A stretch of DNA of 64,000 nucleotides. It comes from Tiliqua scincoides (lineage: Eukaryota > Chordata > Lepidosauria > Squamata > Scincidae). Shown here one piece after another: positions 35,756 to 50,300 of the stretch; position 1 is the stretch's first letter, and every line of letters begins with the position of its first letter. A program made the translations under genes and the position numbers. The stretch is from NCBI RefSeq assembly GCF_035046505.1, contig NC_089830.1, forward strand, positions 6,128,315-6,192,314. The letters are read 5' to 3'. The notes below the pieces were generated by a model that did not search any database, was not told where the DNA came from, and was given only the letters and a program-made list of their open reading frames with translations.

Positions 35756-38188
35756 TTGCTGCCCTTTGGCCCCATGGGACAGACCTCTCTTCTCCCCTCC
35801 CCACAGAAGGTGCAAATGAATCCATGTTGATAAAAGCTATACTTACCATGTTCACAACTGACCTCTTTATGTGTTGCACTTTGGGTTGTGGCTACGTACC
35901 CCGTAGTGTTAAGCCTTTAAGTGCCAGGTCACACTCTCCCCCCAGATGATGAGGCCAGTTCCATACAGTGCATCTCTGCTGCAAGAATGTTCAGTGTGAA
36001 ACCACATGGGAGGAGCCAGTGAGCACAATTCATTTCCACACAGGCATTGCATGCTCTCTACACCAGCTGGTTGGAAGGGGCTTTGGCTCTGGCCCTCCCT
36101 GCATGGTTCCTGTTTAGAATTACAGCACGGGGCAAGCTGTGCTCAATGCCACTGCAGGCAAGTGTGGCTCAGCCCCAAAGTGCAAGTGCTCTGTATTGAC
36201 TTGTTGGCTGTGCTGCCCACAGAAAAGCTGCATAGGCACTGCCACACATCTGTGCAGTTAATTGCATCTGCCTGGATTCAAAATGCCAAGAAGCCTGGCA
36301 TATAGCTGTTAAGAACATGTATTGCTGTTCAACAGGAGTAGTTCACAAAGCAGTTTACATAAAAAAAAAATAACTCAATACATGGTTGAGGAAGCTTTGT
36401 GTGCCCCTGGGCTGCATCCACTGCCTGCAGTGAGCGCATGACCTTCCTTATTTCTGAGCTTCAGGCAGTATAAGGAGATTCTGTTTCTGGCCTTGAGCTG
36501 CAATTCATTTTTCCAACTGTTTGCTGTGATTCATTCTGCAAATAACTTTCATAATTAAAAAGTAGCTGGCCAGGCAATTGTGTGTCTCCCCCCCCCTCCC
36601 ACTGCATTCCCACAGTCTTAACTTGGGGAGGGAGTGAACTCCAATAGTCTCCCATTCAGGAGGCCAATGGTTGGCTTTGTACTGCTCTGAGGGAGGCAGC
36701 TCACATGCCCAAATCCCTTCTTCGTCTTTGGCGTTCCTTGGAAAACAAAAGTCCCCTGGAAAGGCTTGGACAGGGTGATTATTGTTCCTTAACTTGGGCG
36801 GCTGCTGGTCTTGGCACCGGCCTACTAACTCAACTGCTGCAGTGGCAGGGCTGCTTTGCTTAGAAGGCCGGGCTCTCGCCTTCCAAGGAATTGGCTGCAG
36901 GTAAGCTTGCTGGCTCCGTCGTCCGCTTGTTGGGGGAGCCAAGGAGCACTGCAGCAGTCCTGGGCAGCCAGTAGGATTAGTCTCAAATCTTGTATCCCTG
37001 TGGTAACCAGTCAATTGGGCTTCCTCTGCCTGGCAGCCAGTTAATCCCACTCTGAACTGGTCTGGAGCTATATTTTTGAGGCTTTGGACAAAAGAGAATT
37101 TCTTTGGGTTGCTTCTCTGTTGCATGACAGTAAGCAGTTGACACAGAAGCAGCATGGGAAGAATTTTGAGGGACTGTCATGTGTTTTTAGGGCCCATCTT
37201 AGCATCTGCGCTTTCTTAATGCAGGAGACAGGGAGGTCACAGACCCCAGCCAGAGCATCTTCTGCAAGTGCCATCACTCCATAATAGCCCAGTGTGGGCG
37301 CAGTGCTTTTAACAGGAGCGGAATGTGGGCATGGGCATTGGCATTCCTTCTTCCATGCTTCCAAAGCAATCCTCCTTTCCCTTGCTGCTGTTGATGCCAA
37401 GGTTAATGCTAATCATGATTCAAACTGGTTGAACTAACCATGGTTACTGTTAGTGCAGATGTAGTACGTGGATCATTCTTGTCCTTTCATCCCCCGATGG
37501 TGTTTAGCACTGTCGGAATGAAAGGACAAGAAGAATCCATGTATATGGGTAACAAAGAAAGCCCACAGCCATGGTATAGCACAGATGTATCGTTTCCAGT
37601 GTGGGAGGTGTGAACTGTGAACCTGTTGCACAACTCATGTGACTGCTGGTTAGAGCATTTGTGAATGGGTAAAGGAGGGTGTTGGCATAATATCTAAAGC
37701 TGAGTGATGGGGTTAAAAAAACATTGTAGGCTAAACTCAGTTGAGGTGGGGGTGCTGGTTTGCAGATGAGCGTACTCTGTAGTAAATATCTGGGGTTGAG
37801 AGCTACAGAACAATGCATATGCCTGATTGTTGGGAAGTTCATTGTGTATTTGGAACCAGAACATTGGGGCAGAGTCCTTATCTTGGGGCTGTGGCACAAT
37901 ACAGTACCCCAAGTTCGATAAGAGCACCAAGAAAGGAAACCCTAGTTTATCTTAGTTTGTGACTGTGGGAACTGGGGGGGGGGGGGCTGTGTCTGCTGAG
38001 CTTATTCCTGGCAGGGTGGTCTTGCCAAAAGCGCAGGAGAGAATTGGTCAACATCTAGCTTTCAAGCCTTCATTCTTGGCTTCATTCTGAGATCTGCACT
38101 CTAATCAGTATAACCCCATCCTTGGATGTAATCTGCAGCAATATTGGTCCCACCAGCTTTCCTTCTAATGACTGGCCTAACTTGACAG

Positions 38189-38310
38189 GTGGTGAAAAAT
38201 GACAGAACTGCAGTCTCTAGTGGAGCGCCTAGAGAAGGCTGTGGGTCGCTTAGAGGGGATGTCTCATGGTCCTGGCACCTGTGGCGGTGGTGGAGATGGT
38301 CCCTCAAAAG
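38189..38310 (+). CDS. CAP1: CAP1 exon 2 (first coding)
   Basis: The acceptor is TTGACAG at 38182-38188 and the donor GTAATA at 38311. The ATG is at 38199. The exon encodes [21 protein letters not shown] and a glycine-rich linker ([12 protein letters not shown]), residues 1-37, and ends in phase 1. Human has a similar linker here (DMHRGYADSPSK), so the glycine run is lineage-specific. Confidence 0.95.
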
Positions 38311-41300
38311 GTAATATCTCTGGGCTGACTGTTGGGGGGGGGCAAACTACAAGCTTGGCGTGTAGAAGGGCCAATCCCAGGGCCAATCTCTGAAAGCATT
38401 TCCCAGTAGGGACACACTGGGGTGGGGCAGTGGCTCTCTAGGTGCTGTATGTAGATCTGAGCTAGATGAACCAGTGGACTGACCTGACGGCTTCATGTTC
38501 TCATAGTCTCTTTATATTCCTGGGGAACAGCTTCAGGTTCTCCTACTCAGCACGTCAGGGCACACCTCACTGGCTTGCCATAAAACAGGTTGGCCATATA
38601 AGGAAGGGGAAGTGAATTGCACTCTTTCCCAGTCACCAGAACAAAAACGTGGGAGCTGCATTCATTCTTTTGCTAACAGCTGCCCCTGTATGCTTTTTCT
38701 TTGGCATCAAGCTGCTTCTTTTTTAAGCAAAAATGTCCTTGGAACCAAATCTGTGGTGCCAATGGGCCTGATTCATATAGAACTGGCCCCCTGCAAATAT
38801 GTGGGTGGTGGTGGGGAAGAGGATGACTTGCAAATGCTTCAGGCCGTCCATCTGCTGTGTCTCAGTTCTCCTCATCCTTTTTTTCTCTTCCTCCCTGCAG
38901 GAGTAGCTGAGTACGTGCAAGCTTTTGACTCACTCTTGGCCGGAGCAGTAGCCGAATACATGAAGAAAAGCAGAGAAATTGGCAGCGATGTCCAAACACA
39001 TGTAAGGATTTGCCTTCCTCCTCTAGGAGAGCACAGGTTGCGTCACTTAAAATCTAGACTGAACAGCATCTGGCTGCAGCTGGGAACCCGTGCACATAGG
39101 ATGCTGCCCTCTGAGTCATGCCCTTGGTCGACGTAGCTCAGTATCGCCTGTTCTGACTAGCAGTAGCACCTGAGCGCTTCAGATGGGGCTCTTTCCCAGC
39201 CCTCCTTGGGGATGCCAGGGATTGAGCCCAATGCCTGCATGCAACATGGGTGCTTTGTCATTGAACTGTGATCCCCTCCCCTGTGTTTGCTTGAGTAAAT
39301 CAAGGGTTGTATGGTAGAGATTGCCTGTGATTCCCACTCACTTCCTGATCGCTTACTATTGCCCTACTTATTATTACCCTACTTCCAGGCACCTCAGGAT
39401 AGTGTACATGGTTCCTCCCCTCCTTTTGTCCTCGCAACAACCCTGTGAGGTAGTTGAGGCTCAGAGAGTGACTCTCCCAAGATCACCTGGGAAGTTCCAT
39501 GGCTGAGTGGGGATTGGACCTGGATCTTCCAGGTCTAAGTACAACTCCCATACCATTACATTAGTGGTTCCCAAACTGTGGGTCTGTGGTCCACCAGTGG
39601 ATCATGACCCAGTTTTTGGTGGTTTGTGAAACTGACAGGGTGGATTAGGCTATGTGCACCAGGAGTTAAACAACCTGCTACTTGGGGCAAGCACTGCTTC
39701 CCAATCATCCTTAAAGCCACAGAGGCTCGGGTGGCTGATAAACATTTTAATTAGGTGGGTCCCAATGTTAAAATGTTTGGGAACTGCTGCATTATCCCAT
39801 TCCCTGACTTAAAAATCCTGCATATACCGACTGCAGTGGCTGAACCACAGCCCCCTTTTAGCAATCTGGACAAAAATACTGTATTTCCAGTCTGAGAGTA
39901 TGTTCCACTTCACATGAATTATTCTATAAGTTGATAGCCGCAGGGTGTCAGGGGATTTAGGACAGGCTGCTGGGCACTGCAGAGCAAGATGCGGCTTGTT
40001 TTGCCAAGCACCCATTAACTCCATTGCAGTCATGCTCGGCATTTGTTAAGCCAGCTTCATGAGTTCGGAACACTTCACATGTGTAATCGCAGCACATCTT
40101 ATGATCCTCTTGGCAGGCCAGCACATTCCCCCTTAGTTCCAACAGGGGCTGTGAGAGGAGTGATATGCTTGTGGTTATCCTGTGACCCAACAGCTGAAGT
40201 GACTTTTGAACTAGGGGTTTAAGCCACAACTTTATAACAGTGGGTTATCCTTGTCCGAAAAAGACCGCCCCAGGCCTTTTGTGATGAAATGCATCGAACT
40301 CCATATCTAACACCTAGTTTACTTCTGCACCTAGTTCTGTTTGTCCTTTTCTGCAAGAGCAGTGATTTTGAACATTTTTTTTTTACAGCATTCTATGGTC
40401 TTCGCCTCTTGTGATGTCGCTTCTGGATTCTGTAGTACTGTTTTTAGGGCAACTGTCTGGGATTAACAAATTGTTTGTTTGTCCCTCCTCCTCCTCCAGA
40501 TGTTAACAGTTTAACACAGATAGTTGCCCTAAGCACAGTGCTGCAGAACCTGGAAGAGTTTTTCAGATATTGTTCAACCACTGGGCTCCATCAGTTAAAA
40601 ATTGCTGTGCTAAGAGCCTCCTGCTGCTTCCTTTTTCTTCACCAATAAGCCTCAAGAACCCTGGTGCAAATATTTCGCAAATGTTGTCTTTATTAAGTCT
40701 TGAGACTCTTATCACTCCTACTTCTCCTTTCTTCCCCAGTCTAGTCTTTAAAGCTACTTTTGACCCCTTCTCAGCCATCAGCTCTTCCTCTCATTCTTAT
40801 CTTGAACAGCTGTCTGTCTTTGTGTTTATACCACCAAAGATGGACATACCAACTTTGAGTTTGCATACAAAGTTCGAGATTAAAATCCTTGTGTGTTAAT
40901 AGCAATAAATGTTTTGCATGTGGATAGGACTTAAAGATGTTCAAAGAGCTTCACATAGCCTCAGTAATTCTTACAGCAGCCACCAAAGTTACCCTTGTGG
41001 TGGAGATGCTGGGGATAAGCGACTCCTCTAAAGGGACAGTAACAATTAAGATAAAATTAATGGTATCACTGTGGAGCTGTGACAGAGGTCAGCTATGGCT
41101 GGGATAAAGATGGATCTTGGGGTGTGGGAAGGCTTTGCCTCTCTCCTGTGAATTCCCAGGTGCTGTGCTGTGTTGCTCTGGAGCCGCTCACTGCTTGTGT
41201 TGCTTAGAATTCCCCCAAATTCTTTAGAGATCAGTGGAAGATGGTGTGTTGTCCTGCTGAACTAGAACTGGTCAAAACATTCTGATGGGGAGGAGTGGGT

Positions 41301-44300
41301 TTCAAGGTCTACATGTGCAAAATGCCCTGAGGAACCACACCCTGATCATAACTGCATTTACTGTATCCTGATTGTATTCTAAGATTTCTTTCTTCTTGAG
41401 GAAGGGTCACCTCTGAAAGGAAGAGGAAACCTTCAGGATACAATGAAATCCTGTTTAATCTTATCCCAAAAGCTGGAGAGCTTTGTCGTTGCGTTCAGGT
41501 CCCACTTGCTGTGACTTTCAGCTTTGATGGATGGCAGTGACAATTAAGACAGAATTGATGGTAGCCCAGCTGTGCCTACCCCAGTCCTCTCTTGTATATA
41601 CCCAGTGTTTCTTTGTTGTCATAGTACCATTCCACAATATATGCAGTTAACAAATGCACTCTTCCCTCCCCCTCTCTCCCCAGGCTGAGATGGTCCATGC
41701 AGGGTTGATGACAGAGAGGGCGCTCCTAGTGACAGCATCTCAGTGCCAGCAACCAGCAGCAGTAAGTGTGGGGAAAATACTCTTAAGTCAGGCTTGTCGT
41801 TAAGCCTGCCATATCTTCCCGCCTCCAGAAATCCTTGCCTGCGGGTATGGTTACCTTTTTGCTTGCAGTGAGGCTTTTTTCCTTGTCTTCAACAATTGCT
41901 TAAAAATTGGGAGTAAGGAGGCATTTGCAGACCTCCTGTGGCAGAGAGTTCTGTAGCTGGGGGCAGGCACTGCCACGGAGCTGGCTCTGTTCCAGATGCA
42001 CACAAGTCGAATCTCAGTCAGTGACTGCACATGGTACCGAGCCTCCCCTTATCTTAACAGGCAGGTAATCTCATTTAGCAGAAGGCAGCCCCTGGAATAC
42101 CCAAAGCTGAAACTGCATAAGGCTTTAAAAGTAACCCTCTGAAGCATCCCTATGTGGTGTTTTTGCATGAATCGCCATTCTTGGTATGCCTCCCAGTTGA
42201 AGGCAGGCAAGCCCAGAGCAGTGACTCCTGTAGACATACAGCAGACAAGCAATTCTGTTGCTTCTGTGTCGGAGGGTAAATATGGCATCTGATTCACAGA
42301 AGGGTCAGAATTACCTGCCCTGGTTAGAGGCTGACTGAGGGCCCAGTCCTACACAACTTTCCAACACTGGTGCAGCTGCAGTGCAGCCCCAAGGTGAGGG
42401 AACAATTGTTCCCTCACTTCGAGGAGGCCTCTGTGAGTGTCTCCCCACCACAGGATGCAGCACAAGCCCCATTGTGGCACGGCTGCACTGGAAACTTGGA
42501 TAGGATTGGGCCTTGAAACAGTAGCAGAGCCAGAACAGTGACTCATTGAGATATACCATGGGTACCTGGATACCTTTCAATCTGACTTCAGGCTGGGTTT
42601 CGGAATGAAGTTTTATTGTAATGTATTGTTCTTTTAAAGTCGTTTTTAATGTTTTAGGTCAGTGATTTTCAACACTTTTCATCTCATGGCACACTGAGAA
42701 GGCACTAAAATTGTCAAAGCACATCATCAATTTTTTGACAATTGAGAAGGCCCACTGCGCTGCCGGTGGGGGCTGGCATCCCCCTTATGGCCTTACTAAT
42801 TAAATGACCCAAACTCCCGTAGCATGCCTGTGGGCCATTCACGGCACACCAATGTGCCATAGCACACTGGTTAAAAATCGCTGCTTTGGGCTGTTTTAAT
42901 GGTATATTGTCACAACTGTTTTAAATGTGGTTTTATGATTTTTTTTGTATAAGCTTCTTTGGGTGGAGGGAAAATTGGGATAAAAAATTGGGATAATTAT
43001 TATTATGCCTTGCCTGTGGGTGGGTCCTTTTGGATTCCCAGAACTTTCCAACTTTTGCAAGCATTTCAACTGTCACATAAGTTTCCTAGTATACCCTTTG
43101 TGGGGCGATGGCACTAAAAATGCAGAGCTTGCATTGCTTAGTAAGTCAAAACTGCAGCTACATCTCCCTGCAGCTTTGTCTGGGTGCAGTCCTGGGCATA
43201 CAAGAATAATATGAAGTAAGGAGCTGCATGCTACAATCGCGCACAATTTGGTTTTGAGCAGTAAATTTTCTTCTGTTGCAGAATAACTTCTCTTCCCTGC
43301 TGAAGCCTATATCGGAGAAGATCCAGGTGGTTCAGAACTTCCGGGAGAAGAACCGTGGCAGCAAGCTGTTCAACCACCTCTCGACGGTTAGCGAGAGTAT
43401 CCCAGCACTAGGCTGGGTTGCCATGGTAAGGACTCGGAAGTGAGACTTTTCCACCCAAGAACCTCCAAAAGGTGGGCGGCCCTTTTCAAGGAGGCTTAAG
43501 CTCCTCCTGTACCCCTGGCCCTAGAGCTCCTGCTAGCTGTCTGTGTGCACACACAAGTAAGGGAGAGGAATACTGCAGGTACTTGTTGCTATGTCTCTTT
43601 CACCTGCTAGTGAAAGCACTTAATTCTGATTCTGGAAGTTGGCGGCGGAGGGATGGGGGAAACCCACAACTTCTGCTCCTCATAGTGTGTGTGCACTAAG
43701 ATGCATTGAATGGCCACTCCTCATAGGGAACTCTGGGAAATATAGTTTAGTAAACTGAAACTAGCAATTGCTATCAAGTTTTTTCAGCATCATCTCCAAA
43801 CTACAGTTCCCAAATTCCTCAAAGAGCAGCACATGTCAGTGGTGTCATAGAAGTATAAATTGATAGTGTAAAGATGGCTCACATTTGCTTTCTCTTGAGG
43901 ACTTGATGACTCTTCTGATCCTTGTTACTTATATCTCTGTCTTTAGACCCAAGATTGGATTGTAGGCTCTACTGCTTGTCTTTGTGTTTCTATGTCTGGG
44001 GTGTCTCAAATCATTCTGGCAGTTTTCTTCTGCCCATCCCTAATTTATTTTAGACAGGGTAATATCTTGAGCCTGAGTCATGGCGTCTGTGGGATCTATA
44101 GCAAAGTCCTTGCTTAAAGTTGTCAGTGTGTTCTTGGAGACTGCAACTTTAAGTGTAATGACTTGTAATGAAACCAATTTTACCATTGGCTAATTGATAA
44201 ATGTAAGCCAGAGTTAAGTCCCTGCAGCATATTTCTGGTCACAAAGCATTGCCAAACTTTTAAGAGAGGCCCCAAACACTTCTAATATTATAAACATTGA

Positions 44301-47300
44301 AATGAATGTGAGCTTTCTGGGCTGGAGAAAATCCACACAGACATGGGGAGAATGTTATGTTGAAACTGTACACACAGTGACCGTGGCCAGGAATTGATTT
44401 TTTTCTCATCAACTTCATAATGGAACAACTTTCAGTGAAGACTTGCTGTACTTTCAAATGAAATGTTTTGGGATCAGGATGCTGCCATGGTTAAATTAGA
44501 GAACTTGAATTCTGATGCTGCTTCTTTCCTTATAGGCCCCTAAACCAGGCCCTTATGTGAAGGAGATGACTGATGCGGCCATGTTCTATAGCAATCGGGT
44601 CCTCAAGGAATACAAAGATGTGTAGGTTTTGCTTGGCTCTGAACATCTGTGGATGGAGTACCAAGATGTTCTCTCGTGGGAAGTGGTTGATGCTGCTTTT
44701 GGGCTGCCTAAGTTGATTAACCTTTTCCTAAAGCGTCTTCATTGTGTCCTTCTCAGTCTCTTGGATAAGAGGGTTGGAAACAGTGGGGGGGGGGGCAAGA
44801 CATTCTAGAGCTGCAGAAGGCTGGTTTCAGCTGCTTTCCATCAGTTGGAAAGGTCCTGACTGTGCAAAAACTGAGGACAGGACATCTGACAAGATCCTGG
44901 TTGGATCACCAGATTGTACTGCTGCATGAGGTGATGGGTTTTCATTCCTTAGGATGAGAGTTTGATATCTCACTGTTTCAATCAAAGTAAACTCCTGGCT
45001 TTTAAGCTGAAGAAAGTCCAAGAAAGATAGTATTGCAATGATGGAATTCCATTAATAAAACACTGGAAATGAGAAGGATGAGTACTGTCAACATAGAGAT
45101 AGGGGGAGGGAGTGAGGACAGCGTGGTTGAGTAGGCCGTTAGGTTCAAGTAGCTCATTTGTCCAAACAGGTTCATCTGGGAGCTTGCTGTTGGGGAAATC
45201 TAAGGCCCCAGCTGCAGTCAGTTTCAAATATCCTTTTCTTGGCTGGACCAATCAGTTCGCCTGTCTTCTCTTTCTCATAGAGATAAGAAACATGTGGACT
45301 GGGTGAAAGCTTATCTGAGTATCTGGACAGAGCTGCAAGCATACATCAAGGAGTATCACACCACTGGGCTGACCTGGTGCAAAACGGTGAGCACAGGCCG
45401 TGTGTTGCAGAGGGGCTTGGTGGCACGTGTCACGATGAGTGTGTTGGGTCGTTGGATACCGTGGGATTCTTCTTTGCTCATGCTTGTTTGAAATTCCTGG
45501 TTCTCTTTTTTTCCTTTCCTCCAGGGACCTATAGCAACGGTTGCAGTGAGTGGTTCACCGGCTCCTGCTACTTGTGGTGGCCCCCCACCTCCCCCACCTG
45601 GCCCCCCACCCCCTCCAGCACCTGCCCCCACAAGTTCTGGTTCAGATGACTCTGCGTCCCGCTCAGCTCTTTTTGCTCAGATCAACCAGGGAGAACTCAT
45701 CACATCTGGTACGTGAATTGATTGGCGGAATGTGCTCCAAATGGATGTGCTGAAGGGAGGAATTGCAGAGTTTGGAACTGGAAAAAAACAGGCCTTGATG
45801 ATCCAGGGCTGTGCTTTCAAACTCCAGTGTAGGGGTCAGAGAGCCTAAAATCTGTCTTTTCAGCCACACTGTTGCATCTGCGCACAGCGTTATTGCAAGC
45901 AAGTCTCAGAGCAGACAGTTGTCTTTCTGCAGTACCACGGAGAGTTTTCTGGCTGGTTGCTTCCACTCTTAACTTTTCCAGAGGCTTTTGATGCAGAAGA
46001 CCTTGCAGAATGTTCTAGTTAGTGTAGATCATTGTTTGATTTATATCCTGGTTTGAGCCACAGAGAGGAAGTGTGTGTTCCAGGTTTGAGCTTTAACAGA
46101 AGCATTCCACAGATTGGTCTGGCTTGCCAAATGGATGGATCCAATGCAAGAACATGGCTAATAATTCTTTTTCCCCAAGTGGAAGCAGCAGCAACTACTT
46201 GTCTTTTGGAGTTGGAAGTGGTAGAGAGTAGAGATGGTGCCAAAAATGTTAGGATTTCATTAATGGGGCAGAAATTAGGGCTCTGGGGAATATGCATCAG
46301 ATTTGATTTGCACAGGCTAAAGTGAAAGAATCCCAGATTAAGGGTGAGAACGTGTGTAATATTTCCAGGGCATGAAGAAATGGAAGTGAGTCAATGCACT
46401 TCATCCCTGGGCACTACCGCCTCATCTTTGCAAAGGAGCTGTCGTGAAGTGCATGGCTTTGATCTCTGCCATGCTCAGCCTTAAACCAATTAACTGTTCT
46501 TGTCATCTGTGTAAAGAAACCTATTAACCGAGTTGTATGTACTGCCTACACTGCAATGCAGAGGTCTCCCTGTCTCTCTGGAACAATGTCTTGTCCCCTG
46601 TGGATGTAAATTAGAGAAAGGAACTTGAGTCTGCTCTTAAGACTTCATGTGTTATGGCACAGTGCTCAGAAACAGACAGGTAAAATGCAGAGAGGAGGAA
46701 TAGGGGGTAGGGAAAGGAATAGAGAAGCGTATCGCATTGCAGGCTGCTTGTGACTCCATTTTCAGTAAGCCAGAATGGCTGCGTTCAGGAGGATATTTCA
46801 GGGTGGGTCTGTCTATAGCAATCAGCTTTGACCTTAAGAAAAGCCATTAATGATTGCCTTTATTTGTAGCTCTCAACTACTGCCTAGTCCAGCAGCAGAT
46901 GTGGAGGATTCTTCCCTCCTCCGGCTGCTTTTTATTTTTTTGTGTCCTGCCACTCCTAGAGCACTCATGGCAGGGAGAGGTCATCTCACCAGGTCTTCCT
47001 AGGAGCTCTGTGGGGATGGCTCAGCTGAGAGTGAGTTGCCTCATGCACGCACAAAACCAGTTCTCTCTGGTAAGGGCATTTCCTCAGACTAGACGGCAAA
47101 GTTCCCTCTTGGTTCTGAACCCAGCCTCTCCCATGAGTTCACACCTGTTCCCTCCTCAGGCCTGAAGCACGTGTCCGATGACATGAAAACTCACAAGAAC
47201 CCGGCCCTGAAGAGCCGGACTGGACCAAAGCCCTTCACGGCACCCAAGCCAGGCTGTGCTGCTATTAATGCCTCCCAAAAACTGCCGCCAAAGAAGGAAC

Positions 47301-50300
47301 CGCCTGTGCTAGAGCTGGAAGGCAAGAAGTGGAGAGTGGTGAGTGTTGGGAGGCTGGGGGGCAGGGAGGGGGTGGGGAGGAAGATTGCACGGGCAGGTCC
47401 CCCAAGGGGACTTGTCCACATACCTTTCATAGTGCTGTGGCTGCCATGAGCACCCTTCTCTCTGAACTGGGTGCGCTCCAGCGCAGGAAAGGGGCCCCGT
47501 GTCGCATCAGGCATGGTGTTCACCTTGCCACAAATCTGCAGTTTCTGACTCTCTGAGAGTCACAAATCTGACTCTCGTGGCAGTCCTGGCGTGCTTGAAC
47601 GTTTATGCCGGGAAACGGTGATGGGATTTTGAGAAACCTAAAACGCAGGAGGGAGACTTGGCGACAGCCAGGGAAGACAGTGCTCTGGGATGAGTTGTGG
47701 CTGTTCCTGCTCTGAGGCAGACTTGTGGGTGGAGTATTGCTCAGTGCTGTCTTCTGGACATGTCTGTGATTCTGAGTTGTCTCCTGGGAGAGCTGGAATA
47801 AGCAGAAGTTCTCTCCCCCCCACCCCACCCCCAGGAAAACCAAGAGGATGCCTCCAACCTGGTGATCAGTGACACGGAGCTGAAGCAGGTGGCCTATGTT
47901 TACAAGTGCGTGAAAAGTATGCTCCACATCAAAGGCAAGATCAACTCCATCACACTGGGTAGGTCTGCGTCTGCATGGAATCAGTGTAAGAAACCGGGAG
48001 GGAGGATGTGAGCAGCTTGTCCACTTGAAGGCTTTTGAGGCAGGCCTGTAAGAGTAGGCCATCTTGGAGGTTCACTCAAAAGGGTAGAAGCTTAGCAGAT
48101 GTGATCCTGATGGGGCTTCAGACCCCACATAAATGAGCGAGATGCCAGTATAATGTGCTTGTCCTGAGCTTTGTAGTCTGCATTCTTGTGGGGGGGGGGG
48201 CTGAGCAAAAGGGGAGCTCCAGATCTTGATGAATAGGACCCAACCCCCTCTCTGAATCTAGAAAACATTCTTAACAACTGGTTTGTGTGTGGTGGTTCTC
48301 TTTAGATTTGCAGCAGGGTAAAAAAGCATGCAGTGTTCTTCATATCACATCATGTGGAAGATGGGTCTCTGCCCCAGAGAAGCATTCAATCTATAGTAGA
48401 TGAGGACAAACAGTACAGTGGGAGAAGGTACAGTAGTGAGGTTTGAACTAGCAACTGAAAGGCACCTACAGATACTTGGCTTTGGCTGGACTTGGGGCTG
48501 TTCCTTGTTAAAGGAACAAAGGAAAGGCAATGGGGGAATATTTGATTTGGGATTTAAAGGAAGTTCAGTGTCAGGAGAAGCCTTTTAAATTTGGATCTTT
48601 GCGAATGAAGAATGTGCTGAAAAGCAGAATTATGAGAGGCTTCCAAAGCAGCTGCCTGATCTTGTTTAGGTAGATAACAGTGGTCCCATGTCAGGTGGCA
48701 GGCTGTAGGTGTTCCTGATCCATCCTGCTTCCAGGTGTTTGCAGAATTCCCATCATGGAAGGTGGTTCTGCAAAGAGAACATGCTTGGATATGTTGGAAT
48801 GTGGCACTCAAATGTGTGTGTATATGAATGTAGCATGCAGTGAAGAATGGGAGAAATTGGACTTGGAACGGAGAGACTCACCATATATGGAGCCAGATTC
48901 TTGGCCCATCTAGTTCACAATTGTCAACACTGACTAGTAGCAGGCTCTCCAGGGCTTCAGGCAGGAATGTTGTGCTGGCCAACCTGGAGATGTTGCTGGG
49001 GCTTAAAACTAGAATTTTATGCTTGCAAAGCAGGGTCTGTACGCCAAGCTACATCCCCTCCTTTGGCTCCATGTTGAATTGTGACCTTGGGTTCTCTCCT
49101 TTCCCCGCTCCCCAATATTTGAAGCACTTTACATACTTCTCAGTCACCATCATAGCAGTTCTGCCAGGTAGGCCAGTTTTGTTCCTACCTCTCAGATTGG
49201 AAGGTGGAAGGGGCTTTCTTAATAACTTGTCTGTAAAGAATCTTGCAAAAGAGTCTGTCTTATCAGGACGAGGGTCATCATGTGAATTGCAGTTCCTTCT
49301 ATGCTGCTGTTCTTCTTTCCGTAGATAACTGCAAGAAGCTGGGACTGGTGTTTGATGATGTGGTGGGCATTGTTGAGATCATAAACAGCCGGGATGTTCA
49401 AGTTCAGGTAACTGCACACCACTGGGCTATAATAGCCTCTGCCCCCCTCTTCTGTATCTTGTAGAGCAGCCTCAAGGGCTTCAGGCTTGGGGATGCTGAG
49501 ATCATTGGTTCCAGGATCTCCAGCTTCTCAATAAAGTGGGCCCTCGGTATCCATGGAAGATCCATTTCAGAACCCCCCCCCCCCCACGGATACTGAATTC
49601 CACGGATAACTAAATTCATAGGGGAGGGGCCATGCAGTGTTTGCAATTACTTACCTGGGGACCATACTTAGCTTCCTCAGAGGACCTCCTGGATGCAGCT
49701 GAAAGGTACTTCTGATTCCATCACGTTCAGAAGTACCTTCTGAAAGGTCTTCTGAGGCCCTCCAACTGTGGGCTTGGCTTCTGCAGATAACGAACCTGCA
49801 GATAAGGAAGGCCCACTATTCCTTTTGTATCTGAGCTGCAGGATGGCTATAACCATCTGGTCTACCTTTCCAGGTAATCGGTAAAGTGCCAACTATCTCC
49901 ATCAACAAGACTGACGGTTGTCATATCTACTTGAGCAAGAGCTCCCTAGACTGCGAGATTGTCAGTGCCAAGTCTTCTGAGATGAATGTCCTTGTTCCCA
50001 CAGACAACGGTGACTTTGTAAGTCTCTCTCTTCTTGTTAGAGGTGGAAAGTAGCTGAGTGAGAAAAGGCTGGCAGCGCAGAAGTGTGTGTTAGACTTGCA
50101 GTTAGAGGGACTTGCCTTGCAGTAGAATATGGTTAAGTCTCCTGCTGGGATGGAAGTTAGACTGGAGAGTTATTTAAAAGGCTCTTAAGTCTTTGAGCCC
50201 AAGCTCAAATTAGGGAAGTTGGTTCTCAGTGGCAAGAATCAAGAAGTGTGTGAGGAAAGGTTAGTGCAACAACTGCACTCCTAGATTCAGAGGAAATGGA

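Larger units (their letters stand above)
24292..38188 (+). other. CAP1: CAP1 intron 1, remaining sequence
   Basis: The 14.5-kb first intron carries the repeats listed. The stretches 24650-25860, 26445-28170, 29350-31015, 32185-35600 and 35760-38185 look like single-copy or very old sequence with no exon I can support. Large first introns often hold enhancers, but nothing here proves one. Confidence 0.6.
39002..41683 (+). other. CAP1: CAP1 intron 3, repeat-rich
   Basis: It holds two SINEs (39093-39281, 39332-39560), two hAT-type MITEs (39562-39789, 40360-40607) and a possible MIR remnant (40925-41045). 39800-40355 and 41050-41680 show nothing recognisable. Confidence 0.65.
43426..49324 (+). 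other. CAP1: CAP1 introns 5-10, mostly unique
   Basis: Between exons 5 and 11, introns 5, 6, 7, 8 and 9 show no recognisable mobile element. Intron 10 has one SINE (48866-49070). There are short G or C runs at 44785-44795, 48188-48200 and 47815-47833; the last is the C-rich acceptor tract of exon 10. No nested gene is seen. Confidence 0.6.

Noticed and set aside
36505-37155. Open frame of 216 codons on the - strand in CAP1 intron 1
   Set aside because: No recognisable domain, no splice partners, and a composition expected by chance. No similarity recognised.
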